Assembly (NCBI GenBank): GCA_910578465.1
Contig: CAJTPW010000004.1
Span: forward strand, 127,078-191,077
DNA: 64,000 nt
Reading direction: 5' to 3'
Source: an uncultured Vampirovibrio sp.
Lineage (GTDB): Bacteria; Cyanobacteriota; Vampirovibrionia; Gastranaerophilales; Gastranaerophilaceae
Part shown: in pieces, positions 25,533 to 33,277 of the stretch
Layout of the letters: the number at the start of each line of letters is the position of its first letter
How positions within the stretch are numbered: the stretch's first letter is position 1
The notes under the pieces: model-generated
Databases searched by the model: none
What the model was told of the DNA's origin: nothing
What the model saw: the letters and a program-made list of their open reading frames with translations, nothing else
Translations under genes and position numbers: made by a program

Positions 25533-26498
25533 ATGAAATTAATTATACAAATACCCTGCTATAACGAAGAGGAAATGCTTCCTGTTACAGTAAAATCTAT
25601 CCCGAGGCAAATTGAAGGGATTGATAGAGTTGAAATTTTAGTAATAAACGACGGCTCGGACGATGCAACGGCACATGTGGCAAAGGAGCTCGGGGTTAAT
25701 TATATTGTAAATTTCCCGAAAAACCTGGGGCTTGCGCGGGCATTTGACGCAGGGCTTAAAGCTTGTGTTAAATTCGGTGCGGATATTATAGTAAATCTTG
25801 ATGCGGATAATCAATATTGTGCGGATGATATCCCGAGGCTTATAAAACCTGTCTTGGAAAATAAGGCGGATATCGTAATCGGCGCAAGGCCGATTGAAAA
25901 AATTAAGCATTTTTCTCCTTTAAAGAAAATTCTTCAAAAATTCGGATCATATGTGATGAAGAAAATTTCAGGTGCGGATATTTTGGACGCACCGAGCGGC
26001 TTTCGCGCATTCAGCAGGCATGCTGCAATGCGGACAAACATTTTTGATAATTATACATACACGATGGAATCGATTATTCAGGCACAAAGAAAGGGGCTTT
26101 CAATCGTAAATGTTCCCGTTCGCGTCAATGAGGAAGATATGAGACCTTCAAGGCTTATAAAGAATAATCTTCAATATATTGTCCGCTCTGCAAAGACGAT
26201 GGTGAGGTTTTTTATCATCTATCATCCGTTCAGATTTTTCGCTACCCTTTCTTCCATATTTTTTGTTTTTGGGTTTGGTGTAGGTTTGAGGTTTTTATAC
26301 TTCTATTTCCTCGGGGATGGAGCAGGGCACATTCAATCCGTTATTTTATGCGGCCTTTTAATCACTGCAGGTTTTCAAACGGCTCTTCTTGCAATTATTG
26401 CTGATTTAATGGGAATTAACAGAAAATTAATTGAAGATGTGCAAGTTAAGGTTCAAAATGTTACATTGGAAGTAAACAACTCGCTTAAAAGATATTAA
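25533..26498 (+). CDS. Family 2 glycosyltransferase (dolichol-phosphate-mannosyltransferase-like)
   Basis: The 321-residue enzyme has the GT-A fold opening IIQIPCYNEEEMLPVTV, the nucleotide-sugar motifs INDGSDDATA and NLDADNQY (DxD), and ends with two membrane helices (about 235-258 and 268-295). It probably transfers a sugar to a lipid carrier at the inner membrane. An upstream ATG at 25464 is possible but lies before the promoter -10, so the ATG at 25533 is preferred. The next gene follows after 16 bases. Confidence 0.87.
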   Translation: MKLIIQIPCYNEEEMLPVTVKSIPRQIEGIDRVEILVINDGSDDATAHVAKELGVNYIVNFPKNLGLARAFDAGLKACVKFGADIIVNLDADNQYCADDIPRLIKPVLENKADIVIGARPIEKIKHFSPLKKILQKFGSYVMKKISGADILDAPSGFRAFSRHAAMRTNIFDNYTYTMESIIQAQRKGLSIVNVPVRVNEEDMRPSRLIKNNLQYIVRSAKTMVRFFIIYHPFRFFATLSSIFFVFGFGVGLRFLYFYFLGDGAGHIQSVILCGLLITAGFQTALLAIIADLMGINRKLIEDVQVKVQNVTLEVNNSLKRY

Positions 26499-26514
26499 GA
26501 AAGAATTAAATATT

Positions 26515-26928
26515 ATGTTAAAAGAAAAAGCAATCGAAAATTTTAAATCAGGATATTCTTGCTCGGAATCTGTTGTAAAGGCAGCGGTTGATGAAGGGCT
26601 TGTGCCTTTGGAACTGCTTTCCTGTGCTACGAGTTTTTCGGGCGGTATGGGCTCAGGCTGTCTTTGCGGGGCAATTGCAGGGGCGCAAATTGTTATCGGA
26701 TATATTCACGGCAAAGGAAAAACCGAATATGCCCGTGCTCTTGCAAAAGAGTTTATCGAAAAATTTAAAGAAAACCACAAAGCAACCTGCTGTAAGGTTT
26801 TAACCCATGGGTTTGATTTTCATTCCAAAGAAAGAAAGGCACACTGCGTTAATATGGTGTCAGCAAGTGCTGAAATTTTAACAAACCTTTTAGACAAGGC
26901 AAAAGAAACTGCAAAGGAAAGCGTTTAG
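26515..26928 (+). CDS. C_GCAxxG_C_C family redox protein
   Basis: The 137-residue protein matches a family of putative redox-active proteins named for its Cys pattern. Visible are YSCSES near the N-terminus, the core GSGCLCGAIAGAQ, then CC (KATCCKV) and HC (KAHCVNM). Function is unknown; members are often near electron-transfer or selenium genes. It is probably cotranscribed with the glycosyltransferase, though no functional link is evident. Confidence 0.82.
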   Translation: MLKEKAIENFKSGYSCSESVVKAAVDEGLVPLELLSCATSFSGGMGSGCLCGAIAGAQIVIGYIHGKGKTEYARALAKEFIEKFKENHKATCCKVLTHGFDFHSKERKAHCVNMVSASAEILTNLLDKAKETAKESV

Positions 26929-26962
26929 TTTTTTATATCCAAAAAAACGGAACGATTAAAAA

Positions 26963-27193
26963 CTAAACAATGTTTCTTAAATTGAGCTTATGTTGAATCG
27001 GTTCCGATTCAAAAAGGTCTCCTATTGTGCAATCTAAAGCATCGCAGAGTTTATCCATATTTTCATAGGAAGGTTGTGTTCTGCCGTTTGCCCAGGAATA
27101 AACCGTTTGTTGGGGAAGCTGAAGTTCTTTTGCAAGTTTGTAGAGGCTGTAGCCCTTGTTTTTCTTTGCAATTTCTCTGATTTTAATTTTCAT
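26963..27193 (-). CDS. Small XRE-family HTH regulator
   Basis: The 76-residue protein is a single Cro/C1-type domain: SLYKLAKELQLPQQTVYSWANGRTQPSYENMDKLCDALDCTIGDLF, followed by a short tail. AGGA precedes the ATG. An inverted repeat TACAA-N4-TTGTA (27212-27225) in its promoter region could be an autoregulatory operator. It is divergent from the TPR operon at 27401. Confidence 0.87.
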   Translation of the reverse strand: MKIKIREIAKKNKGYSLYKLAKELQLPQQTVYSWANGRTQPSYENMDKLCDALDCTIGDLFESEPIQHKLNLRNIV

Positions 27194-27211
27194 ATAAAAA
27201 TCCTGATACTA

Positions 27212-27225
27212 TACAAGTTTTTGTA
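27212..27225. promoter_or_regulatory. Candidate operator of the 26963 XRE gene
   Basis: TACAA-GTTT-TTGTA, a 5+5 inverted repeat, lies 19 bases upstream of the XRE start codon in its promoter region. Confidence 0.3.
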
Positions 27226-27323
27226 ATACCAAAACCAATATTATATAATTTAATTTAAAAATAAATCATACAAATACATCAGAATATATTTTGAATGGCG
27301 GATTATAATATTAGAGTAAAATG

Positions 27324-27352
27324 TTATACCTTATACTTGCCATAAGGTATAA
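27324..27352. promoter_or_regulatory. Long inverted repeat upstream of the TPR operon
   Basis: A perfect 11-bp inverted repeat (TTATACCTTAT / ATAAGGTATAA) with a 7-base centre lies about 50 bases before the ATG at 27401. It has no following T run, so an operator or leader hairpin is more likely than a terminator. Confidence 0.45.
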
Positions 27353-27400
27353 AATAATTATAAAATAGTTAGTAATAAAGTAATTTAAGGATATGAACCA

Positions 27401-28036
27401 ATGATGAAAAAGATTGCACTAGTGTTAGCCCTGACTGTTATTACAGCTTACACAACAAATATTACTCTTGCGGCAACAAAAGCGGCAAAACGTTCCGTTA
27501 CCGTAAGCTCTCCCGTTTATGCGGCAATAGCAAAGTATAAACAAAAAAATTATACAGGCTGTATTCAGGATTTAACCCCTGTTGTTGAAAAAGATGCAAA
27601 CAATGCCGTTGCGCAATATTATCTGGGTATTTCATATACACAGCTCGGTATGAAGGGCGAAGCAAAAGAAGCTTATCAAAAAGTTATCGATTTGAATGTT
27701 GATACAAAATTAACCGAATATTCAAAAAGAGCAGTAGCCTGCATAGACGGCCGTCCCGAGTGTTCTGCAAACTATGTTGATAAAAATGCTCCTGTAGACG
27801 ATATGGCCGTGTTCATTAAATCCGGAAAATTCCTTGATGACAGCGTTCAAAAGCAAATTCAGGAAAAATCGCTTGATAAATTAAAAGACCAAATCAATAA
27901 CGATACTATGCCTGATGTTCAAAATTATAAATATTTAAACGATGCTTCAGGTTCAATGAATGCACAGCCTACGGATAAAGAAATTGCTGATGCGGTAAGG
28001 GTTTTAGCGAAAGCAGGTGTAAACCCTTTTATCTAA
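27401..28036 (+). CDS. Exported TPR-containing protein
   Basis: The 211-residue product has a signal peptide (MMKKIALVLALTVITAYTTNITLA, likely cleaved after ...LAA). One to two tetratricopeptide repeats follow (about 45-115), with YKQKNYTGCIQDLTPVVEKD and NAVAQYYLGISYTQLGMKGEAKEAYQKVI. The C-terminal part is less ordered and stops at AGVNPFI. The stop overlaps the next reading frame as TAATG, right after a CCCTTTT heptamer, so a longer frameshifted product is possible. Confidence 0.8.
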   Translation: MMKKIALVLALTVITAYTTNITLAATKAAKRSVTVSSPVYAAIAKYKQKNYTGCIQDLTPVVEKDANNAVAQYYLGISYTQLGMKGEAKEAYQKVIDLNVDTKLTEYSKRAVACIDGRPECSANYVDKNAPVDDMAVFIKSGKFLDDSVQKQIQEKSLDKLKDQINNDTMPDVQNYKYLNDASGSMNAQPTDKEIADAVRVLAKAGVNPFI

Positions 28037-28067
28037 TGCAAGCCGGGGGCGGCTTCGGGCAAAACCC
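28023..28067 (+). promoter_or_regulatory. Candidate -1 ribosomal frameshift signal
   Basis: CCCTTTT (28023-28029) fits the X-XXY-YYZ rule in the zero frame (C CCT TTT). Nine bases later comes a perfect 6-bp hairpin (AAGCCG / CGGCTT, GGGG loop, 28039-28054), then a second one (CGGG / CCCG, 28055-28067). The zero-frame stop TAA follows at 28034-28036, and the -1 frame continues open into the next gene. Confidence 0.4.
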
Positions 28068-28305
28068 GTATGCTAACCCCTACGGCCAATACGGAACTCC
28101 TGAAATGGCACAGCTTGCGGTAATGTTAGGCGGAATGAATTCCAACAACGGCAATAATATGAATAATATTAATGCCTATCTCCCGTATATGATGGCTCAG
28201 GGCTCAAATAATCCTGACAGTGCAAAACAGATGATGCAGGCAATGATGATGAGCCAGATGATGCCCGAGTTCGGATTTAACAATAATTCAAACGGAAGTT
28301 TCTAA
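28036..28305 (+). CDS. Gly/Asn/Met-rich protein, separate or a frameshift extension
   Basis: The 89-residue sequence (MQAGGGFGQNPYANPYGQYG...) is low-complexity, rich in Gly, Asn, Gln and Met, and has no signal peptide of its own. Its ATG overlaps the stop of the TPR gene and has no good ribosome site. It is either translated by termination-reinitiation or is the C-terminal tail of the TPR protein reached by a -1 frameshift; VNPF joined to this sequence would read naturally. Function unknown. Confidence 0.55.
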   Translation: MQAGGGFGQNPYANPYGQYGTPEMAQLAVMLGGMNSNNGNNMNNINAYLPYMMAQGSNNPDSAKQMMQAMMMSQMMPEFGFNNNSNGSF

Positions 28306-28314
28306 GTTTTTCAA

Positions 28315-28929
28315 ATGAGAAATGCTGATATAGACTTTGCCAGATTTTGCTTTGAAAACAGGCAGTATGAAAAAGCAAAAGAAATATTTTTAAATAATGA
28401 TATGCTGTATGAAGCGGGGTTTTCTTCGCTTTTATCGGGAAATCAAAAAGGTGCAAAGCTTATCTGGAAAGAAGTTAAAGACCCTTGCCCTGCTACGGGG
28501 TGGGGTCTTATTATTTTGGATATTCTTGATGAAAAGTCTTTTGTGAAGGGCCCTGGGTATTTTCAAACAAGAGCATTTTTTGAAGTTTATTTAAACCTTT
28601 TTATTGAAAACAAGCTCTACGATTGGGCAGACAGTATGATTGAATCGTACAAATTTTTTACACGATCAAACTGTGAAGTGCCGAAATTTATCGCAAGAGT
28701 TTTGTCTTTTTGGGGATATGCTCCCCTTGTGCATGAATTTGCCGAAATAGCAAAGAAAATCTGTGTTTTTGATCCTGAAATTCATTTTATAGAAGCGGAA
28801 ACGTTTCTTGCCGAGGAAAAATATAATCAGGCATATGACGCGATTAAAGAAACGCTAAAAGTGGCGCCGAATTATTTTCCTGCTATGAAGATGAAAGCTA
28901 TGCTTGAAAATTCGGGGTTTGTACTGTAG
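28315..28929 (+). CDS. TPR-like helical protein of unknown function
   Basis: The 204-residue product is all-helical, with TPR-like pairs at both ends (CFENRQYEKAKEIFLNNDMLYEA and FLAEEKYNQAYDAIKETLKVAPNYFPA). It has no signal peptide. It follows the low-complexity gene after 9 bases, so the three genes form one operon. A role as a binding or assembly partner of the exported TPR protein is inference. Confidence 0.68.
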   Translation: MRNADIDFARFCFENRQYEKAKEIFLNNDMLYEAGFSSLLSGNQKGAKLIWKEVKDPCPATGWGLIILDILDEKSFVKGPGYFQTRAFFEVYLNLFIENKLYDWADSMIESYKFFTRSNCEVPKFIARVLSFWGYAPLVHEFAEIAKKICVFDPEIHFIEAETFLAEEKYNQAYDAIKETLKVAPNYFPAMKMKAMLENSGFVL

Positions 28930-28938
28930 GGGGCGCAG

Positions 28939-29160
28939 TTATTTGTTTTTCAGTGCACCGACACTTTCTTTTTTAGCAAGATACAGTGTTATGGTGTATC
29001 CCAATTTATATATGAATTTTAAATAAAACGTTGCGGCTTTTTTGCCGTAAAATTGATATTTATTCACTATCTCGAAAAGCTCAATGCTTTTTGTGCTTAA
29101 TTTATCAAAATCGTAATCTTTTTCTATGCCCTTATAATATTCTAAATTTTTGCTATTCAT
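28939..29160 (-). CDS. Small protein of unknown function
   Basis: The 73-residue product (MNSKNLEYYKGIEKDYDFDK...) is Lys/Tyr-rich with one weakly hydrophobic stretch (ATFYLKFIYKLGYTITLYLA). No family recognised. An AAGGAA site precedes the ATG. It is convergent with the TPR operon and divergent from the XRE gene at 29372. Confidence 0.55.
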   Translation of the reverse strand: MNSKNLEYYKGIEKDYDFDKLSTKSIELFEIVNKYQFYGKKAATFYLKFIYKLGYTITLYLAKKESVGALKNK

Positions 29161-29286
29161 TGTTTTCCTTACTTTTTTAAAAGAAGGAGCAGGAGATTTT
29201 TATGCTTTAATGCAGGACCTTCTGCTCTTAAACTGTCTGGAATTAAGTATTTATATTCTATTTAATGTTGTTACTTGTATTCTACA

Positions 29287-29318
29287 ACAATTAGTTATAT
29301 ATGACAATAACTAATTGT
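29287..29318. promoter_or_regulatory. Candidate XRE operator, 12-bp inverted repeat
   Basis: ACAATTAGTTAT and ATAACTAATTGT form a perfect 12-bp inverted repeat with an 8-base spacer. A further half-site (TTAGTTA) follows at 29319-29325. It lies between the divergent 28939 and 29372 genes, about 54 bases before the XRE start. Confidence 0.5.
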
Positions 29319-29371
29319 TAGTTACTACAAATGAATATTTTATTTAGCATTAAAATATAAGGATTTTTGTA

Positions 29372-29710
29372 GTGAAGAAAACGGATTTTACGGTAAGTTT
29401 AGGAAAAAGAATAGCCGAATTAAGGCTTACGAGAAAACTTTCGCAGGAAAATTTGGCTGAGATGTGTGAAATGACGCCCAATGCGGTCTCACTTATTGAA
29501 ACCGGAAACAGGTTTCCAAGGATTGATACTTTGGAGAAAATATCAAAAGTTTTCGGTATTACCGTAAATGATTTATTTGATTTTACAGAATGTGATTTGA
29601 ATATTGAAGATATGCAAAATGGCATTGCAAAAATGATTGAAGCCATTAAAGACGATAAAATAAAGACCATTGCTCTTTATAATTTTTTGAAAAATTTAAT
29701 TAATATATAG
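29372..29710 (+). CDS. XRE-family regulator with C-terminal helix
   Basis: The 112-residue protein has a Cro/C1 HTH (LGKRIAELRLTRKLSQENLAEMCEMTPNAVSLIETGNRFPRIDTLEKISKVFGI) followed by a charged helical tail of about 40 residues ending IALYNFLKNLINI. It starts at GTG with AAGGA eight bases upstream. The same architecture recurs at 58356 and 60029, so these are paralogs. The inverted repeat at 29287 is its likely operator. Confidence 0.87.
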   Translation: MKKTDFTVSLGKRIAELRLTRKLSQENLAEMCEMTPNAVSLIETGNRFPRIDTLEKISKVFGITVNDLFDFTECDLNIEDMQNGIAKMIEAIKDDKIKTIALYNFLKNLINI

Positions 29711-29787
29711 ATTTTGTGCAGATATTAAGACCGCGGGTCGGGCAGGTGCGCCCAACATTATTGATTTCGTTCTTTTTTGAATGTTCA

Positions 29788-29823
29788 TTTTTCTTTTCTT
29801 GTTCCGATGCAAGAAAAGAAAAA
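29788..29823. repeat. Perfect 14-bp pyrimidine/purine hairpin
   Basis: TTTTTCTTTTCTTG and CAAGAAAAGAAAAA are exact reverse complements around the loop TTCCGATG. Confidence 0.7.
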
Positions 29824-30033
29824 CAGAACCAAAAAGAAAAGAACACGGTATATAGTCCCGCTTTTTTTAAATTTATGCAGTCTTAAGCTGCTCAGAGTCA
29901 CTATTCCGCTTAAGCTAATTTATATCTCCATAAACCAATCTCAACCAACCTGTTATGGTCGCTCCATAGCTCCCTTCGCCTTTCATAGACTGCTAAATTT
30001 TAAAAAAGTATTAATGCGGAGTAAAAACTGTTC

Positions 30034-30097
30034 AACCAATGAACACTTAAATCCTGAAATGGAGAGGGCTTTGGTTGAAGGGACCGTAAAAGAGGCT
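30034..30097 (+). repeat. Dispersed 64-base repeat, copy 1
   Basis: The stretch starting AACCAATGAACACTTAAATC and ending GTAAAAGAGGCT is present again at 63925-63988 with one base difference. Sequence on both sides diverges sharply. Confidence 0.85.
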
Positions 30098-30267
30098 TGG
30101 GGGCGGAGGTTCAAAATTTCAATTGCAAATCATAGACGGGACCGTGTCCCTGAGGCCAAAGCCCTTGGAATGGAAGGATTTCATGGATTGTACACCAAAA
30201 CTTCACAAATTGCTTTGCAGCTGTCACAATGCTTGCAATGATGTCGGGTATTGAAATGATTTTCTAT

Positions 30268-31389
30268 TCAGTTTCTTTTAATCAAATTGAGTTTTTCTTT
30301 AAACCTGCGGGAGAGCTCACATCCAAGCTCCTTCCCCTGCGCGAACCCCTGTTTTATAAGGTCATCTCCCGTGATATCAGGTTTTACATTCTTCAATTTT
30401 TTAAAGTAAAAAAGAGCGGTGCTGTCATTCAAAATGGCGTAATGAAGCGCTAAATCTTTATTTGAGAATGTTTTATAAAAATTATAAATTTCATAATTTG
30501 AAGCGTTTGATGATAAAGGCTTGTGAACTTTGGAGTTTTCAAAAATTGCCCCCGAAAAAATCTCGGATGACGGCGTTTCAAATAGAGCAGCAGCTTCATA
30601 CAGCCTTTGCGCCCAATCTTTTTTAAAAGAGGGTTCATCTTCCCAAATTTTATAATATTTGTTCTCTAAAATTTGCTCGTATGCTTCTTTTGCCCTGAGA
30701 GGGTCTGAAAAAAGCTTTTTTAATGTTAATTTTACCCTGTCAAGGCTTAAACCTTCTCTATCAGGCTTTTGCAGGTATTCTTCAATAAGTTTTTTATCAT
30801 CAGGTGAAAAATCAAATCCGAACCTTAAAATAAAATCTAAACCCCTTAAAATCCTTGTGGGGTCATCAATGTAGCTTTTATTGTGTAAAACGGTGAGAAT
30901 ATTTTTTTTAATATCTTCTGCGCCGTTATAGGGGTCAATTATTTCATAATTTAACGTATCATTTGCAATAGAAAGCATTGCCGCAATAGCATTTACGGTA
31001 AAATCACGCCGTTTCAGGTCATTTTTTATCGGACAGCCCGTTTTCTCAACGACGGGCAAACATCCTGAAAAAGGATAGTTTTCCTCCCTTGTGGATGCAA
31101 AGTCAATTTCCGTATTGTTTATCAGGGTTTTTGCGGTGTCAAAACTTTTGTGGATTGATTTAATTTTAATATCAAGTTTATCTTTGTATTTAACTGCAAA
31201 TTTTTCAATAAAATCAATGGCGGAGCCTTCAATCAGGAGGTCTGTATCCTTAATTTCAATCCCCATCAAAAAATCGCGCACCATTCCGCCTACAAAATAC
31301 GCACAAACGCCCGAATGGTTTGCGTGCTTTACTACAGCTTTAAAGACAACCTCAAGTTCTTTGCTAAAATTAAACATTTTTTTGAGCAT
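30268..31389 (-). CDS. CCA tRNA nucleotidyltransferase / poly(A) polymerase family
   Basis: This class II nucleotidyltransferase adds or repairs the 3' CCA of tRNAs. The 373-residue protein has YFVGGMVRDFLMG (the GG-x-VRD motif, about residues 33-45), the catalytic DTD in IKDTDLLIEG, EIDFASTREE, the RRDFTVNAIA motif and the template region DDPTRILRGLDFILRFGF. The C-terminal part is weakly conserved helix. It lies 4 bases after accC as the last gene of the HEAT-efp-accBC unit. At least one tRNA here (55335) lacks encoded CCA and would need it. Confidence 0.88.
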   Translation of the reverse strand: MLKKMFNFSKELEVVFKAVVKHANHSGVCAYFVGGMVRDFLMGIEIKDTDLLIEGSAIDFIEKFAVKYKDKLDIKIKSIHKSFDTAKTLINNTEIDFASTREENYPFSGCLPVVEKTGCPIKNDLKRRDFTVNAIAAMLSIANDTLNYEIIDPYNGAEDIKKNILTVLHNKSYIDDPTRILRGLDFILRFGFDFSPDDKKLIEEYLQKPDREGLSLDRVKLTLKKLFSDPLRAKEAYEQILENKYYKIWEDEPSFKKDWAQRLYEAAALFETPSSEIFSGAIFENSKVHKPLSSNASNYEIYNFYKTFSNKDLALHYAILNDSTALFYFKKLKNVKPDITGDDLIKQGFAQGKELGCELSRRFKEKLNLIKRN

Positions 31390-31393
31390 TTTC

Positions 31394-32785
31394 TTAAGCG
31401 TTCTCTTTTGAGAGTGCCTTTTTAATTTCTTCTTTTGAATAATATTTTTCTATAAAGCTTGTGTCAAACTTGCCTGAAATAAATACATCGTTGTTCAAAA
31501 TTTCTTTATGGAAAGGAATTGTTGTTTTAATTCCCGTTATGATATATTCATTTAAAGCGCGAAGTGCGCGGTTTCTGGCGTCTTCACGGTCCACGCCCCA
31601 GCAGATAAGTTTTCCTACCATTGAATCATAATATGGAGGAATTGAATAGCCCGTGTATACATGAGAATCAATTCTGACCCCAAAACCTCCCGGGGCAAGG
31701 TATCCTTCAATTTTTCCTGCAAAAGGAATGAAATCACGTGCAGGGTCTTCCGCGTTAATTCTGCATTCTATTGCATGGCCTTTTAAAACAATATCTTCCT
31801 GTTTTACGGATAATCTCCGGCCTGAAGCCACGCGTAATTGTTCTTTAACAATATCAACGCCTGAAATCATTTCTGATACACAGTGTTCAACCTGAACCCT
31901 TGTGTTCATTTCCATAAAATACCAGTTTTTTCTGCCTGAAGGATCATTTTCATCAAGCAAAAATTCAATTGTTCCAGCTCCTTCATAGTTTATTGCTTTT
32001 GCAGCATTTACAGCGGCTTCGCCCATTTTTTTACGTACATCTTCGCTGATTGCGGGGCTCGGTGCTTCTTCAAGAAGTTTCTGGTGGCGTCTTTGAATTG
32101 AACAATCCCTTTCGCCCAGATGTACAACGTTTCCAAAGCTGTCCGCAAGAATTTGAACTTCGATATGCCTCGGGTTTATAAGGTATTTTTCAACATAAAC
32201 TTCAGGGTTTGCAAAGGCATTTTTAGCTTCGTTTCGGCACAAATTGAAGGCGTCCTCAACTTCATTTTCGTTGTGGACAATTCTCATACCCTTTCCGCCG
32301 CCGCCTGCCGTTGCTTTAATGATAACAGGATATCCTACTTCTTTTGCAAAGGCTTTAATCTCATCCGCATTTTCAACAAGGCCTGTCCCGGGGGTTACGG
32401 GCACATTGTTTTTAATCATTGTCTCTCTGGCATTTGCCTTGTCGCCCATTTTCCTCATGGCATCAGCAGACGGGCCGATAAATTTAATGTGGTGCTGGTC
32501 GCAGATATCAACAAAATCCGCCCTTTCGGACATAAAGCCATACCCGGGGTGAATGGCGTCTGCGCCTGATGTGAGCGCTACACTTATTATTGCAGGAATA
32601 CTTAAATAGCTCTTAGCACTGGGCGCAGGCCCAATACAATATGCTTCATCCGCAAGCGAAACATGAAGACTTTCACTGTCTGCTTGAGAGTAGATGGCAA
32701 CGGTTGCTATTCCAAGTTCCTTGCAGGCTCTTATAATTCTTAGGGCGATTTCGCCTCTGTTTGCAATTAAAACCTTTTTTATCAT
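31394..32785 (-). CDS. accC: Biotin carboxylase subunit of acetyl-CoA carboxylase
   Basis: AccC carboxylates biotin on AccB using bicarbonate and ATP, the first half of malonyl-CoA synthesis for fatty acids. The 463-residue enzyme starts MIKKVLIANRGEIALRI and shows HPGYGFMSERADF, the ATP-grasp loop KATAGGGGKGMRIV, ERDCSIQRRHQKL, the catalytic MNTRVQVEHCVSE and GHAIECRINAEDP. It follows accB after 19 bases. accA and accD are not in the window. Confidence 0.97.
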   Translation of the reverse strand: MIKKVLIANRGEIALRIIRACKELGIATVAIYSQADSESLHVSLADEAYCIGPAPSAKSYLSIPAIISVALTSGADAIHPGYGFMSERADFVDICDQHHIKFIGPSADAMRKMGDKANARETMIKNNVPVTPGTGLVENADEIKAFAKEVGYPVIIKATAGGGGKGMRIVHNENEVEDAFNLCRNEAKNAFANPEVYVEKYLINPRHIEVQILADSFGNVVHLGERDCSIQRRHQKLLEEAPSPAISEDVRKKMGEAAVNAAKAINYEGAGTIEFLLDENDPSGRKNWYFMEMNTRVQVEHCVSEMISGVDIVKEQLRVASGRRLSVKQEDIVLKGHAIECRINAEDPARDFIPFAGKIEGYLAPGGFGVRIDSHVYTGYSIPPYYDSMVGKLICWGVDREDARNRALRALNEYIITGIKTTIPFHKEILNNDVFISGKFDTSFIEKYYSKEEIKKALSKENA

Positions 32786-32804
32786 ACCAATTTACTTATT
32801 TATT

Positions 32805-33272
32805 TTACTCTACATACATTAAGACCTGGCCGTATTCAACGCTCTGGCCGTCTTCAACGCAAATTTGAACTACTTTGCCTGATACTTCAGACTCTATTTC
32901 GTTCATTAATTTCATGGCTTCAACAATACATACAACCTGACCGACTTTTACAACGTCGCCCACTTTAACATACGGTTCGGAGCCCGGGCTTGGAGCCGCA
33001 TAAAATGCACCGACCATAGGAGATGTAATAGGTGTGCCTTTTGGTGCGTCTGATGTTTTAGCTGCTGCGGGAGCCGCTTCAACACTTGCAACAGGCGCCT
33101 GCGCAGGAGCAGAAACCGCAACGGGAGCTGCCGCAGGCTGCATTACAACGGAACCCTGTACACCTTTTTTTATGGTAATGGCTTTATCGCCGTCTTCCAG
33201 CGTAATTTCGCTTAATTGATTGTCGCTAACGAGTTTTGCGAGCTTTTCAATATAATCGCATTCAAAATTCAT
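32805..33272 (-). CDS. accB: Biotin carboxyl carrier protein
   Basis: AccB carries the biotin between the two half reactions of acetyl-CoA carboxylase. The 155-residue protein has an N-terminal helix (YIEKLAKLVSDNQLSEI), an Ala/Pro-rich flexible linker (about 45-78) and the biotinyl domain with VEAMKLMNEIES, where Lys121 is the biotin site. AGGAA precedes the ATG. It lies between efp and accC with very short gaps. Confidence 0.96.
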   Translation of the reverse strand: MNFECDYIEKLAKLVSDNQLSEITLEDGDKAITIKKGVQGSVVMQPAAAPVAVSAPAQAPVASVEAAPAAAKTSDAPKGTPITSPMVGAFYAAPSPGSEPYVKVGDVVKVGQVVCIVEAMKLMNEIESEVSGKVVQICVEDGQSVEYGQVLMYVE

Positions 33273-33277
33273 AATTC

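Larger units (their letters stand above)
29711..30267. other. Non-coding stretch made of dispersed-repeat sequence
   Basis: No convincing gene. An open frame across 29777-30241 has no coding character. The region holds a GC-rich hairpin near 29735-29755, a perfect 14-bp pyrimidine/purine hairpin (29788-29801 with 29810-29823, 8-base loop), and a 64-base sequence at 30034 that is repeated at 63925. Confidence 0.55.

Noticed and set aside
29777..30241. A 154-codon open frame in the repeat region
   Set aside because: Its composition is unlike the real genes, it has no ribosome site, and it spans a hairpin and the dispersed 64-base repeat. Better explained as repeat DNA.
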